A stretch of 64,000 nucleotides of DNA, taken from positions 1 to 64,000 of the forward strand of contig JAIXHQ010000012.1 of NCBI GenBank assembly GCA_030145715.1, in the 5' to 3' direction. Below are positions 54,322 through 63,447 of the stretch, piece by piece. The notes below the pieces were generated by a model. It ran no database searches, was not told the DNA's origin, and worked only from the letters and a program-made list of their open reading frames with translations. The first letter of the stretch is position 1, and every line of letters starts with the position of its first letter. The position numbers were made by a program, and so were the translations under genes. The stretch is from Sphingopyxis sp. (GTDB taxonomy: Bacteria > Pseudomonadota > Alphaproteobacteria > Sphingomonadales > Sphingomonadaceae).

Positions 54322-56187
54322 TCAGCCGAGCCCGAGCGCGACGGCCGTCCAGTAAGTGATGCCCGCAGCGACATAGGCCAGGGCGAACAAATAGCCAACC
54401 ATGAACATCGGCCATTTCCAGCCATTGGTCTCTCGCCGCGTGATCGCGATCGTCGAGATGCACTGGGGCGCAAAGACGAACCAGGCGAGAAAGGCGAGCG
54501 CGGTGGCAAGGCTCCATTTGCCCTGCAGCGTGTCGCCAAGCTGGTCCGACATTTTCTGTTCGTCGTCGCCCGCGTCGATGGCGTTGGCCGTCGCCATCGC
54601 CGAAACCGCGACCTCGCGCGCCGCCATGGCCGGGATCAGCGCGACGGCGATGTCATGGTTGAAACCGATCGGTTCGACGATCACTTCCAGCCCGCTCGCG
54701 ATGCGGCCGCCGACGCTATATTCGACCTGGCTCAGCCCATTGTCCGCGGGAACCCTTGGAAAGCTGAGCAACAGCCACAGGACGACGGTGGTCGCGGCGA
54801 TGATCGTGCCGGCACGGCGCAGGAAAATCCATGCGCGCTGCCACAGCGCGATGACGATGTCGTTCGCGCGCGGCCATTGATAGCGCGGCATTTCCATCAT
54901 GAAACCGGCGGCATTGCCCTTTGTCACCGACCGGCGCAGGACGAGCGCGACCAGCATCGCCCCGACGATACCGCTGAGAAACAGGCAGAAAAGCACGAGG
55001 CCCTGGAGCCCGATGGGCGTTCCGCCGACCTGACGCGCCGGGATGAAGGCGCTGATGATCAGCGTATAGACCGGCATCCGCGCCGAACAGGTCATCAGCG
55101 GCGCGATCAGGATCGTCGTCAGCCGGTCCTTTTCATCGGGAATCGCGCGGGTCGCCATGATGCCGGGCACGGCGCAGGCAAAGCTGGACAACAGCGGGAT
55201 GAAACCGCGGCCCGAAAGCCCGACCTTGCCCATCAGCCCGTCCATCAGAAAGGCGGCGCGGGTCATATAGCCCGATGCCTCCAGCAGCAGGATGAAGAAA
55301 AAGAGGATCAGGATCTGCGGCAGAAAGACGACGACCGCGCCGACGCCCGCCAGCAGACCCTCCACCACCAGATCGCGCAGGAAATTCGCGGGGACCGTAT
55401 CCACCACCCAGAGCTGAACCGACCCGACGCCCGATTCGAGCGCGTCGGCAAAGGGGGTGGCCCAGGAAAAGACCGCCTGGAACATGACGAACATCAGCGC
55501 GAACAGCAGGACCAGACCGGCAACGGGGTGCAGCACCACATTGTCGACGCGCTGGGTCCAGCGCCGCACCGGCGCTTCATCGACGATCGCGGCGCGGGCG
55601 ATCGTCCGGGCGCGCGCGTGCAGCGAGGCGTCGGTCGATTCCGCCGCGCCCGCTTCGCGCGGCCGGTGCGACTGGATCGCGCCGTCCACCGCCGCGACCA
55701 GTTCGGCCAGCCCGCGCTTGCGCACCGCCACCGTCGGCACGACCGGCACGCCCAATTCCCTTGCCAGCCGGTCGGCGTCGAGCGTCAGCCCGTCGCGTTC
55801 CGCGAGGTCGAGCATGTTGAGCGCGACGACGGTCGGCAGGTTGAGCGCGAGCAGTTCGAGCGCGAAGCAGAGATGATTGTCGAGATTGGCCGCATCGACG
55901 ACGATGATGAGCGCGTCGGGACGCTTTTCCCCCTCCTGCCGACCCAGCACGACGTCGCGCGTGACCGCTTCGTCCAGCGAGACCGGGGTCAGGCTGTATG
56001 TGCCGGGCAGGTCGATCAGCGACATCGGGCGGCCGTCGGCAAAACTTGCCTGTCCTGCCTTGCGTTCGACGGTGACGCCCGGATAGTTGGCGATTTTCTG
56101 CCGCGCGCCGGTCAGCGCGTTGAACAGGCTCGATTTGCCGGCGTTGGGATTGCCGACCAGCGCGATCGACGGGATGGCGGCGGTCAT
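54322..56187 (-). CDS. feoB: Ferrous iron transport protein B
   Basis: A 621-residue inner-membrane Fe(II) transporter with N-terminal GTPase. G1 is [13 protein letters not shown]3 is DLPGTYSL, and G4 is NMLD. The helical part has the Gate signatures [13 protein letters not shown] and [13 protein letters not shown]. The start overlaps feoA by 4 bp. The protein is a little short compared with E. coli FeoB (773), which is usual for many bacteria. No feoC gene follows. Confidence 0.96.
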   Translation of the reverse strand: MTAAIPSIALVGNPNAGKSSLFNALTGARQKIANYPGVTVERKAGQASFADGRPMSLIDLPGTYSLTPVSLDEAVTRDVVLGRQEGEKRPDALIIVVDAANLDNHLCFALELLALNLPTVVALNMLDLAERDGLTLDADRLARELGVPVVPTVAVRKRGLAELVAAVDGAIQSHRPREAGAAESTDASLHARARTIARAAIVDEAPVRRWTQRVDNVVLHPVAGLVLLFALMFVMFQAVFSWATPFADALESGVGSVQLWVVDTVPANFLRDLVVEGLLAGVGAVVVFLPQILILFFFILLLEASGYMTRAAFLMDGLMGKVGLSGRGFIPLLSSFACAVPGIMATRAIPDEKDRLTTILIAPLMTCSARMPVYTLIISAFIPARQVGGTPIGLQGLVLFCLFLSGIVGAMLVALVLRRSVTKGNAAGFMMEMPRYQWPRANDIVIALWQRAWIFLRRAGTIIAATTVVLWLLLSFPRVPADNGLSQVEYSVGGRIASGLEVIVEPIGFNHDIAVALIPAMAAREVAVSAMATANAIDAGDDEQKMSDQLGDTLQGKWSLATALAFLAWFVFAPQCISTIAITRRETNGWKWPMFMVGYLFALAYVAAGITYWTAVALGLG

Positions 56188-56432
56188 GCGGCGGGCTCCA
56201 ATTCGATCGCCGCCGCCTGCCGCGCGCGGATGATCACCTTCATCCGCCCGACGGTCAGCGCGAGCGGATCCCGCGAAAAGATGCTGCCGCGATGCAGCGG
56301 CGTGACTTCGCACCCCTCCATCAACCCGAATTCGCGTAACCGCCGTCCTTCGGCTTCGGACATCGCGGTCCAATCGATCCGGGCAATCCGCACCCGAGCG
56401 CCCAGCGGCGTCTTGTCGAGCAAAACAGTCAT
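56184..56432 (-). CDS. feoA: Ferrous iron transport protein A
   Basis: An 82-residue SH3-like protein (LGARVRIARID, then RRLREFGLMEGCEVTPLHRG). FeoA supports FeoB and is essential for its function in several bacteria. ATG overlap with feoB is 4 bp. The 57-base gap upstream to the COQ9 gene contains GCGAGCGATTATCAATAAC, AT-rich for this DNA, but no clear Fur box could be assigned. Confidence 0.93.
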   Translation of the reverse strand: MTVLLDKTPLGARVRIARIDWTAMSEAEGRRLREFGLMEGCEVTPLHRGSIFSRDPLALTVGRMKVIIRARQAAAIELEPAA

Positions 56433-56489
56433 TTGCGAGCGATTATCAATAACCGCCCCCGAGCGCCAGTCCTGCTGTGCAATTTATGT

Positions 56490-57155
56490 CTACCGCCCCG
56501 GATAGCGCAGGCGGCCGACGAAGCGCGCGAGGCTGGGGCGTTCGAGGCTGCGCGCCGCGCGGCGGTGCTTCCAGCTTTCGAACCGCATCACCTGATCGAT
56601 CCGGCGCGCGAGGAAAGCGCGGGTGTCGGCGAAATCGTCGCTGTCGTCATTCAGGAACACCGCCATCGTCGAACCATAGACGGCGCCGAGGATCGCGCGC
56701 TTGCTGTAGTGATTATAGTCGGTCGCGGTGTCGCCCGCGAGCCGCCACATCTGATCGGCGGCGCGCCAGCCGAGCCTGGCGGCGTGCGGGGCATTGCCCG
56801 GCAGGGCGAGCAGCGACAGCGCGCGGCGCAGCGATTCGCGATGGGGGGCGAGCAGGTCGATGCGCGTTTCGACGAGCGCGGTGATGCGTTCGCGAATCTT
56901 GAGCGCGGCAAGGCTGTCGGCGGGCCAGCGCGCCTCCATCGCCATGTCGATGTCCGCGAACCACGCGTCGATCATGTCGCGTGCGCCGCCCGGAAAGGCG
57001 AGCCGCGCGACATCGACGTCGATCCCGACGCGCCGGGCGGCATCGGCCAGCGCGCCATCGCCAAAACCGTCGAAGGCGGCATTCTGTGCGATCAGCGGCG
57101 CAAGCGCGGCGCGAATCTCGTCCAGGGTGGGATCGGCGGGAAGGATCGAGGCCAT
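56490..57155 (-). CDS. COQ9 family ubiquinone biosynthesis protein
   Basis: A 221-residue helical lipid-binding protein of the TetR-like COQ9 fold (VDVARLAFPGGARDMIDAWF, then MWRLAGDTATDYNHYSKRAI and AVYGSTMAVFLNDDSDD). In eukaryotes COQ9 helps COQ7 in ubiquinone synthesis; bacterial homologues occur mainly in alphaproteobacteria. ATG 57155 is five bases beyond the transporter stop; the frame stays open upstream but runs inside that gene. Confidence 0.93.
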   Translation of the reverse strand: MASILPADPTLDEIRAALAPLIAQNAAFDGFGDGALADAARRVGIDVDVARLAFPGGARDMIDAWFADIDMAMEARWPADSLAALKIRERITALVETRIDLLAPHRESLRRALSLLALPGNAPHAARLGWRAADQMWRLAGDTATDYNHYSKRAILGAVYGSTMAVFLNDDSDDFADTRAFLARRIDQVMRFESWKHRRAARSLERPSLARFVGRLRYPGR

Positions 57156-57160
57156 GACGA

Positions 57161-58075
57161 TCAGATAGGCCGTGCCGTCCGGCTCGGCAACCTTATCAGC
57201 ACCAGCGAGGCCGCGACCATGGCGCCACCGAAAATCTCCATCGCGCTTAAAATCTCGCCAAAGATCAGCCAGCCCGCCACCGCCGCGACCACCGGCTGGA
57301 CAAGAAGGGTCAGTCCGACGACCAGCGGGGAAAAACGCGGCAGCGCCCAGATGAGCAGCCCCTGCCCGACAATCTGGCTCATCAGCGCGAGCGCGATCAG
57401 CGGGATCCAGTTGCCCGGCACGATCACTTCCCCCATCATCACCGCGGCGGCGAGCAGGATCGGGATGCCCGCGACCGACGAGATGGCCAGCGCCGACCAT
57501 GGGCCGATTTCATCGCGCACCCGCTGCATCATCAGCACATATCCGGTGTAGAGCGCGCCCGCGAGCAGGCTGAGCAGGTCGCCGACCAGATAGGCGGACG
57601 ACGCCTCATAGCTTTGCCCCATCAACAGCGCCGAACCGGCGAAAGCGAGCAATATGGCAAAGGCGGGCCAGCCGCGCGGCAGCGCACGCGACAGCATGAT
57701 GCCCCAGATGACGAGCAGCAGGCTGGCGCTGTTGCCGAACAATGTCGCGTTCGCCACTTTCGTCTGGAGGATGCCGATATGCCAGGCGGCGAGATCGAGC
57801 GCGAAGAAAATCCCTGCCCCGACCGCAATCCACAGCGCCCGCGCCGAGGGCATATGCCCGCCGGTTTCGCGCCGCATCAACAGCAGCAGGACCGGCAGCG
57901 CGAGCGCCAGCCGCCACACGCCGACCGCCATCGGCCCCACATCGTCGGCAAGGCGCACGACGAGCGCGGTCAGCGACAGCGCGAGATTCCCCGCGACAAG
58001 CGCCGCAAAGCCCCAGCGGCTGGGCGGCGCGGCGGGGGCCGTGCGTTCGTCGAGGCGGTCGATCTTGGCTGTCAT
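57161..58075 (-). CDS. EamA/DMT family transporter
   Basis: A 304-residue integral membrane protein with ten predicted hydrophobic helices in two EamA repeats (e.g. FAALVAGNLALSLTALVVRL in the first, ALISSVAGIPILL-like in the second). The family exports metabolites such as amino acids or drugs. It lies 5 bp upstream of COQ9 and is divergent from the Old Yellow Enzyme gene. Substrate unknown. Confidence 0.88.
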   Translation of the reverse strand: MTAKIDRLDERTAPAAPPSRWGFAALVAGNLALSLTALVVRLADDVGPMAVGVWRLALALPVLLLLMRRETGGHMPSARALWIAVGAGIFFALDLAAWHIGILQTKVANATLFGNSASLLLVIWGIMLSRALPRGWPAFAILLAFAGSALLMGQSYEASSAYLVGDLLSLLAGALYTGYVLMMQRVRDEIGPWSALAISSVAGIPILLAAAVMMGEVIVPGNWIPLIALALMSQIVGQGLLIWALPRFSPLVVGLTLLVQPVVAAVAGWLIFGEILSAMEIFGGAMVAASLVLIRLPSRTARPI

Positions 58076-58187
58076 CTAGATTTTCTTTTGCTACCCACCA
58101 TTGCGTCGGCGGCGCGACGTTCATAGCTTTGCGAGCCATAGCGGCGACCGTTGGGGCCGTCGTGAAGAAAGTGAAAGGTGGAGGATA

Positions 58188-59273
58188 ATGGCCATATCCC
58201 TGTTCGATCCGATCCAATTGGGGGCGATCGACGCGCCGAACCGGATCGTCATGGCGCCGCTGACGCGCGGCCGCGCCGGGCCGGGGTTCGTCCCCAACGA
58301 ACTGGCCCGCGAATATTATCGCCAGCGCGCGTCGGCGGGGCTCATCATTTCCGAAGCCACGGGCATTTCGCAGGAAGGACTCGGCTGGCCGAGCGCCCCC
58401 GGCCTGTGGACCGACGCGCAGGTCGAAGGATGGAAACCCGTCACCGACGCCGTTCACGACGCGGGCGGCCGCATCGTCGCCCAATTGTGGCACATGGGGC
58501 GGCTGGTCCATTCGGTGTTCAACGACGGCAAGCAGCCGGTGTCGGCATCGGCGACCACCGGCACCGGCCGCGCGCACACGCCGGTCGGCCGCCGCGACCT
58601 GGAAGAGGCGCGGCCGCTGCGCATCGACGAAATTCCGCGCCTGATCGGCGATTATGCGAAGGCGGCGGAAAATGCGAAGAAGGCCGGGTTCGACGGGGTG
58701 CAGTTGCACGGCGCCAACGGTTATCTGATCGACCAGTTTCTGCGCGACGGGTCGAACCTGCGCGACGATGATTATGGCGGGTCGGTCGACAATCGCATCC
58801 GCCTGCTCCGCGAAGTGACCGAGGCGCTGATCGGCGTGTGGGGCAAGGACCGCGTCGCCGTGCGCCTGTCGCCGAACGGCGAGACGCAGGGCGTCGACGA
58901 CAGCGCGCCCGAGACGCTGTTTCCGGCCGCCGCCGCCGCGCTCGACGCGCTGGGCATCGCCTTTCTGGAACTGCGCGAACCCGGCCAGGACGGCACGTTC
59001 GGCCGCACCGACGTCCCCCGGCAGTCGCCCGCGATCCGCGCGGCGTTCCACGGGCCGCTGATCCTGAACAGCGATTATGACGTGGCGCGGGCGAAGGCCG
59101 CGCTGGACAGCGGCGTTGCCGACGCGATCGCCTTTGGCCGTCCCTTTATCGGCAACCCCGACCTGGTCGAACGGATCGAAAGCGGCGCAGAATGGGCCGC
59201 CGACAATCCGCAGACCTGGTATTCGCCGGGGCCGGAGGGCTATACCGACTATCCGGCGTTGCAACCGGCATGA
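58188..59273 (+). CDS. Alkene reductase, Old Yellow Enzyme family
   Basis: A 361-residue FMN-dependent TIM-barrel enzyme that reduces activated C=C bonds with NAD(P)H. Signatures are MAPLTRGRAGPGFVPNELAR, AQLWHMGRLVHSV, FDGVQLHGANGYLIDQFL, DDDYGGSVDNRIRL and AIAFGRPFIGNPDL. The catalytic pair is seen here as His-Asn (HGAN), as in many OYE members. GGAGG is four bases before ATG 58188. It resembles NemA of other proteobacteria. Confidence 0.94.
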   Translation: MAISLFDPIQLGAIDAPNRIVMAPLTRGRAGPGFVPNELAREYYRQRASAGLIISEATGISQEGLGWPSAPGLWTDAQVEGWKPVTDAVHDAGGRIVAQLWHMGRLVHSVFNDGKQPVSASATTGTGRAHTPVGRRDLEEARPLRIDEIPRLIGDYAKAAENAKKAGFDGVQLHGANGYLIDQFLRDGSNLRDDDYGGSVDNRIRLLREVTEALIGVWGKDRVAVRLSPNGETQGVDDSAPETLFPAAAAALDALGIAFLELREPGQDGTFGRTDVPRQSPAIRAAFHGPLILNSDYDVARAKAALDSGVADAIAFGRPFIGNPDLVERIESGAEWAADNPQTWYSPGPEGYTDYPALQPA

Positions 59274-59306
59274 TCGATGCGATCCGGGCGGCGCGGGCCG
59301 TCCGGA

Positions 59307-59903
59307 TCATCCCTTTTCGGCGAGCGCCTTGTCGACGATCTGGGCGCCGATCGGCCCGATGACATGGCCGCCGAACCGGAACAGCGCGAAAACCGCCACA
59401 AAGAGAATCAGCGGCTCGACAAAAGCCATGATGATCGCCGCGATCAGCGTTCCGAAAAACAGCATCATGAAGCCGCCGGTCAGTTCACCCTGCCCCTGTT
59501 GACCCAGTTCGATCGTCCGCGGTCCCTTTGCGTCCCACCATTTGGCGGTGACGATGGTTTTCCGCCCGCCCGTTTGCGATCGGGCCGTTGGCTGCGGGGG
59601 AATGCGCACCGTCGGCGGCTGGCCGGTCGGCTTGTCGCCCCCCGGCTGTTGGCGATGTCTTTCGGCCGCGGCAGACGCCACAGGCCGATTCGCGGCGCGC
59701 GGGGCGGCGGGAGCAGGCGGTGGATTTTCGGGAGCCGCCGCTGTTCGCGCGGACCGGATCGGTTCGACGCCCATCTTGCGGTCGTGCAGGTCCATGCGCT
59801 GCGCGGCGCTGAGCGGGGTCTGTCCGGTTTCGCTGTCGATGACCACCAGCCGTCCACCCCGTTCGACGACGGAAAAACGGCTGGGGGGCGGGCGATCAAC
59901 CAA
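59307..59903 (-). CDS. Hypothetical membrane protein downstream of ribH
   Basis: A 198-residue protein. The first half is rich in Pro and Ala; the second has a hydrophobic stretch ([20 protein letters not shown], then [17 protein letters not shown]). I do not recognise it. TTG 59903 overlaps the ribH stop by 8 bp and has GAAGGAA nine bases upstream, so it is likely translated with ribH. Its role is unknown. Confidence 0.65.
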   Translation of the reverse strand: MVDRPPPSRFSVVERGGRLVVIDSETGQTPLSAAQRMDLHDRKMGVEPIRSARTAAAPENPPPAPAAPRAANRPVASAAAERHRQQPGGDKPTGQPPTVRIPPQPTARSQTGGRKTIVTAKWWDAKGPRTIELGQQGQGELTGGFMMLFFGTLIAAIIMAFVEPLILFVAVFALFRFGGHVIGPIGAQIVDKALAEKG

Positions 59904-60321
59904 TGCCGAATTGTTCCTTCAGGGCCAGCATGGCGATCGCGGCCTTTGCCGCTTCGCCGCCCTTATCCTTGCGCGTCCGGTCGGCGCGCGCAAGCGCCTG
60001 ATCTTCATTTTCCACCGTCAATATGCCGTTGCCGATCGCCAGGCCGTCGAGCGTCAGCGCCATGATGCCGCGCGCGCTTTCGTTCGAGACGACTTCGAAA
60101 TGATAGGTTTCGCCGCGGATGACGACGCCCAGCGCGACATAGGCGTCGAAACGGCCGGTATCGGCGGCGAGCGAAATGGCCGCGGGCACCTCCAGCGCGC
60201 CGGGGACGGTCACGGTTTCATGGCTGTGCCCCTCTGCCTCCAGCGCGCTGCGCACGCCGTCGAGCAGCATGTCGTTGAGGTGCGAATAGAAACGGGCTTC
60301 GACGATCAATATATGGGCCAT
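59896..60321 (-). CDS. ribH: 6,7-dimethyl-8-ribityllumazine synthase
   Basis: A 141-residue enzyme joining the pyrimidine intermediate and dihydroxybutanone phosphate to make the substrate of RibE. Signatures: [33 protein letters not shown], and [21 protein letters not shown]. The His of the catalytic ETYHFEVV motif is present. Start ATG overlaps the RibBX stop by one base. Confidence 0.96.
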   Translation of the reverse strand: MAHILIVEARFYSHLNDMLLDGVRSALEAEGHSHETVTVPGALEVPAAISLAADTGRFDAYVALGVVIRGETYHFEVVSNESARGIMALTLDGLAIGNGILTVENEDQALARADRTRKDKGGEAAKAAIAMLALKEQFGIG

Positions 60322-61595
60322 CAGGCTTCTCCCGGAATGGGTCGTTCGCCGACGACCGACAGGCCATAGCCTTCGAGCCCGACGATATTGCTGTGCGTGG
60401 GGGTGAGCAATTCCATCGCATGGACGCCAAGGTCGGCAAGGATCTGGGCCCCGATCCCGTAAGTGCGCAGGTCCATGCCGCCGGCGGGCGCCGGGGTGGC
60501 GTCGGCGTCGGCCGATCCGGGCAGCGGACGCATCAGCATCACGATCACCCCCGAACCGGCTTCGCCCATCGCGTCCATCGCGCGTTGCAGGCGGCGCTTT
60601 TTCGGCCCCGGACGGCCCATGATGTCGTCAAAGATCGACACGGGATGCATCCGCACCAGCGTCACGCCCTCGGGATCGATCGGCCCCTTTTGCAGCACCA
60701 GATTGACGCTGCCGTCGATCTTGTTGCGATAGGATTTCAGGCGCCATTCGCCGCCATAGTCCGATTCGAACGGTTCGTCGGACACGCATTCGACCAGCCG
60801 GTCGCTGCGATTGCGATAGGCGATCAGGTCGGCGATCGTCCCGATTTTCAGGCCATGGCGCCGCGCAAAGGGCACCAGATCGTCCAGCCGCGCCATCGTC
60901 CCGTCGTCGTTCATGATTTCACAGATCACGCCCGATGGGTTCAGACCGGCCAGCCGCGCGATGTCCACCGACGCCTCTGTATGGCCCGCGCGTACAAGGA
61001 CGCCGCCGTCCCGCGCGATCAACGGAAAGATATGGCCCGGCGTGACGATGTCGTCGCGGGTCTTGCCAGCGTCGATCGCGACCGCGACGGTGCGGGCGCG
61101 GTCGCCCGCCGATATGCCCGTCGTCACCCCCTCACGCGCCTCGATCGACGTCGTAAAGGCGGTTTCGTGCCGCGTCCCGTTCTGGCGGCTCATCAATTCG
61201 AGGCCCAGCGTGTCGACGCGCGACCTGGTCAGCGTCAGGCAGATCAGGCCGCGCCCGTGCGTCGCCATGAAATTGATCGCGTCAGGCGTCGCCATCTGGG
61301 CGGGAATGACCAGATCACCCTCATTCTCCCGATCCTCGTCATCGACAAGGATGAACATGCGCCCGTTGCGCGCCTCGGCGATAATTTCTTCCGGGGTCGC
61401 CATCGGCGACAGGTCGCTGCCGTTGGCGAGCCAGTTTTCCAGCTTTCGCAGCGTTTCCGCAGTCGGATTCCAACCCGGCGAATCGAGATCGCGAAGGCTG
61501 TTGGCGTGAAGCCCCGCGGCGCGCGCGAGACCCGAGCGGGACATGGTGCCGCCGTCGACAATGCCGCGAATGCGGTCGATGAGCTGTGTGGACAT
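60321..61595 (-). CDS. ribB: Dihydroxybutanone phosphate synthase with N-terminal helix-turn-helix and degenerate GTP cyclohydrolase II domain (RibBX type)
   Basis: A 424-residue three-part protein. Residues 1-58 form a Cro/XRE-like helix-turn-helix: [20 protein letters not shown], then [15 protein letters not shown]. Residues about 67-262 are DHBP synthase, which makes dihydroxybutanone phosphate from ribulose 5-phosphate; the metal and substrate blocks [10 protein letters not shown] and HTEASVD are intact. Residues about 268-420 match GTP cyclohydrolase II, but the zinc block VRxHSEC-(x)-CDC appears as [14 protein letters not shown] without cysteines, so it should not make the pyrimidine precursor. 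This fits the RibBX variant known in proteobacteria. A palindrome lies inside its promoter. ATG 61595 starts the helix-turn-helix domain. Confidence 0.93.
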   Translation of the reverse strand: MSTQLIDRIRGIVDGGTMSRSGLARAAGLHANSLRDLDSPGWNPTAETLRKLENWLANGSDLSPMATPEEIIAEARNGRMFILVDDEDRENEGDLVIPAQMATPDAINFMATHGRGLICLTLTRSRVDTLGLELMSRQNGTRHETAFTTSIEAREGVTTGISAGDRARTVAVAIDAGKTRDDIVTPGHIFPLIARDGGVLVRAGHTEASVDIARLAGLNPSGVICEIMNDDGTMARLDDLVPFARRHGLKIGTIADLIAYRNRSDRLVECVSDEPFESDYGGEWRLKSYRNKIDGSVNLVLQKGPIDPEGVTLVRMHPVSIFDDIMGRPGPKKRRLQRAMDAMGEAGSGVIVMLMRPLPGSADADATPAPAGGMDLRTYGIGAQILADLGVHAMELLTPTHSNIVGLEGYGLSVVGERPIPGEA

Positions 61596-61601
61596 GAGTC
61601 G

Positions 61602-61644
61602 GTTGTCTCACATCAAAATGTGATAGTCAATCAGGGATTCACAT
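61602..61644 (-). promoter_or_regulatory. Predicted ribBX promoter with palindromic operator
   Basis: On the minus strand TTGACT (61630-61625) and GACAAC (61607-61602) are exactly 17 bases apart. The spacer contains the inverted repeat TCACAT-N4-ATGTGA (plus-strand 61608-61623). A further TCACAT half-site lies at 61639-61644. The predicted start of transcription, seven bases past the -10 box, coincides with the A of the ATG at 61595, and no ribosome binding site is visible, so the mRNA is probably leaderless. A repressor bound here would block RNA polymerase. Confidence 0.65.
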
Positions 61645-61652
61645 TGCGCCGA

Positions 61653-62270
61653 TCATTCCGGCCCGATGCGCGGCCCCAGATCGCGCGCCGGGCCGTCCGG
61701 CTTTGCGTCGAGAATGGCCGTGATCTGTCCCGTCCGGTCGTCGCGCTTGGCATAATCGCGCGCCGACATGCCGGTGATATGGTCGGCCTTGTCCGGATTG
61801 GCGCCGCCGCGCACCAGCAGACGCACCATCGCGACATTCTTGCTCTGAACCGCCAGCATCAGCGCGGTTTCGCCGCGCCGGTTGGCCTGATCCACCGGCG
61901 CTTTGCGGCCAAGCAGTGCCTGCGCCCCTTCGGTAAAGTTCAGCAGCGCGGCATGCATCAGTGGCGTCGTGCCCTGGCGGTCGGCGATCGACGGTTCGGC
62001 GCCCTTGCCCAGCAGGAAGCGCACCCATGTCAGGTCGCGCCGCTTCATGACGATGATCAGCGCGGTTTCGCCGCTGTCCGCGTTTCGCGTGTTCACCAGC
62101 GCCGGGTCGTCTTTCAGCGCGTTGGTCGCTTTGGTGCCGTCGCGGCTGTCGACCGCCTGCAAAAACCCATAGCCGCCGCGAAACTGGGCCTGTGCCGGAC
62201 CAAAGGCGGCGACCGCCGCGACCATGGCCAAGGGCAGAAGGGCAAGGCGGACGTCCGCGCGTCGAAACAT
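61653..62270 (-). CDS. Secreted ankyrin repeat protein
   Basis: A 205-residue protein with a signal peptide (about 1-28, VRLALLPLAMVAAVAAFGPAQA) and four ankyrin-type repeats (DSGETALIIVMKRRDLTWVRFLL; QGTTPLMHAALLNFTEGAQALL; RGETALMLAVQSKNVAMVRLLV; one weaker repeat). Ankyrin repeats bind proteins. It is transcribed towards ribBX, and its stop is 57 bases before that gene's start. Function unknown. Confidence 0.85.
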   Translation of the reverse strand: MFRRADVRLALLPLAMVAAVAAFGPAQAQFRGGYGFLQAVDSRDGTKATNALKDDPALVNTRNADSGETALIIVMKRRDLTWVRFLLGKGAEPSIADRQGTTPLMHAALLNFTEGAQALLGRKAPVDQANRRGETALMLAVQSKNVAMVRLLVRGGANPDKADHITGMSARDYAKRDDRTGQITAILDAKPDGPARDLGPRIGPE

Positions 62271-62355
62271 GATATGGGGACCCCCGGCAAGAATCGCCGC
62301 GATCGCGCGACGAGAATGGTTGATTTTTGACGGTTAGCCGACCAAGGCTGGCCGC

Positions 62356-63009
62356 ATGATGAACATCGCAGATATGGGACAAAAGATTGTCCGCGCAACC
62401 CTGATCCTTCTTTTCGGCGCCGCGCTTGCCGGATGCGGCGGGCCGGGCGCCCCCGCGGACGCACCGTCCGCGCGTCCCCCGCTCGAAGGCGCGCGAATCG
62501 GCGGCCCCTTCACGCTGATCGACCAGAACGGCAAGACGGTCAGCGACACTGATTTCGCCGGCAAATATCGCATGGTCTATTTCGGTTACAGCTTTTGCCC
62601 CGACATCTGCCCGGTCGACCTTCAGAAACTGATGCGCGGGCTGGCCCGGTTCGAAAAGGCCGATCCGGTGCGCGGAGCCAAGATCGCGCCGATCTTTATC
62701 TCCTTCGACCCCGCGCGCGACACGCCCGAGGCGTTGAAACCCTTTGTCGCGCGTTACCATCCGCGCCTCGTCGGCCTGACCGGCACGCCCGAACAGATCG
62801 CCGCCGTCGCCAAGGCCTATGCCGTCAGCTATAGCAAGGTCGAAGGGTCGGAGCCCGACCGCTATCTGATGGCGCACACCCAGCTTGCCTTTTTGATGGA
62901 CCCGGCGGGCAAGCCGCTGGCGCTGTTGCCGCTGGACGATCCCACGACCGACGCCAATGAGGGTGAGCCCGAAAAGGTCGAGGCCGAACTGGCCAAATGG
63001 GTCAAGTGA
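62356..63009 (+). CDS. SCO1/SenC family protein
   Basis: A 217-residue protein with a lipoprotein signal (LILLFGAALAGC, Cys about 27) and a thioredoxin fold. The copper-binding pair is in SFCPDICPVDL and the His lies in MAHTQLAFLMD. SCO proteins help assemble the copper centre of cytochrome oxidase in the periplasm. ATG 62356 or the neighbouring ATG at 62359 are both plausible. No cytochrome oxidase gene is in the window. Confidence 0.93.
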   Translation: MMNIADMGQKIVRATLILLFGAALAGCGGPGAPADAPSARPPLEGARIGGPFTLIDQNGKTVSDTDFAGKYRMVYFGYSFCPDICPVDLQKLMRGLARFEKADPVRGAKIAPIFISFDPARDTPEALKPFVARYHPRLVGLTGTPEQIAAVAKAYAVSYSKVEGSEPDRYLMAHTQLAFLMDPAGKPLALLPLDDPTTDANEGEPEKVEAELAKWVK

Positions 63010-63446
63010 CCGCCGGCCAGCGGCCCTTTTGGGAAGCGCCGCTGGCCACGCTTGACGCCGGACAATGGGAAGCCCTGTGCGACGGGTGCGGCAAATGTTG
63101 CCTGCACAAGATCGAGGACGAGGACAGCGGCCGCATCTATCCGACCAATGTCGCCTGCCGCCTGCTCGACCTGACGACCGCGCGGTGCGGCGATTACCGG
63201 CATCGCCGCCGCCATGTCCCCGATTGCCTGACCCTGACCAGGGACAGGATCGCCGATTTCGAATGGCTGCCGCAGACCTGCGCCTATCGCCTGCGCGCCG
63301 AGGGCGATCCCTTGCCCGACTGGCATTATCTGGTCTGCGGCGACCGGGATGCGGTACACCGCGCCGGCGAATCGATCGTGGGGTGGACGGTCAGCGAGAA
63401 TGTCGCCGGGCCGCTCGAAAATCATCTTGTCGAACGTATCGTCTAA
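62997..63446 (+). CDS. YcgN family cysteine cluster protein
   Basis: A 149-residue UPF0260-type protein. The cysteines of DGCGKCCLHKIEDEDSG and later CRLLD, CGDYRHRR, DCLTLT and TCAYRL probably bind zinc or an Fe-S cluster. The function is unknown. ATG 62997 overlaps the SCO gene by 13 bp; a GTG at 63006 would remove three residues and is equally plausible. Confidence 0.88.
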   Translation: MGQVTAGQRPFWEAPLATLDAGQWEALCDGCGKCCLHKIEDEDSGRIYPTNVACRLLDLTTARCGDYRHRRRHVPDCLTLTRDRIADFEWLPQTCAYRLRAEGDPLPDWHYLVCGDRDAVHRAGESIVGWTVSENVAGPLENHLVERIV

Positions 63447-63447
63447 A

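Noticed and set aside
61596-61652. FMN riboswitch in front of ribBX
   Set aside because: The spacer is only 57 bases, too short for the conserved RFN element, and none of its conserved core sequences is present. The 50481-50742 region upstream of the ribD operon was also checked without success.
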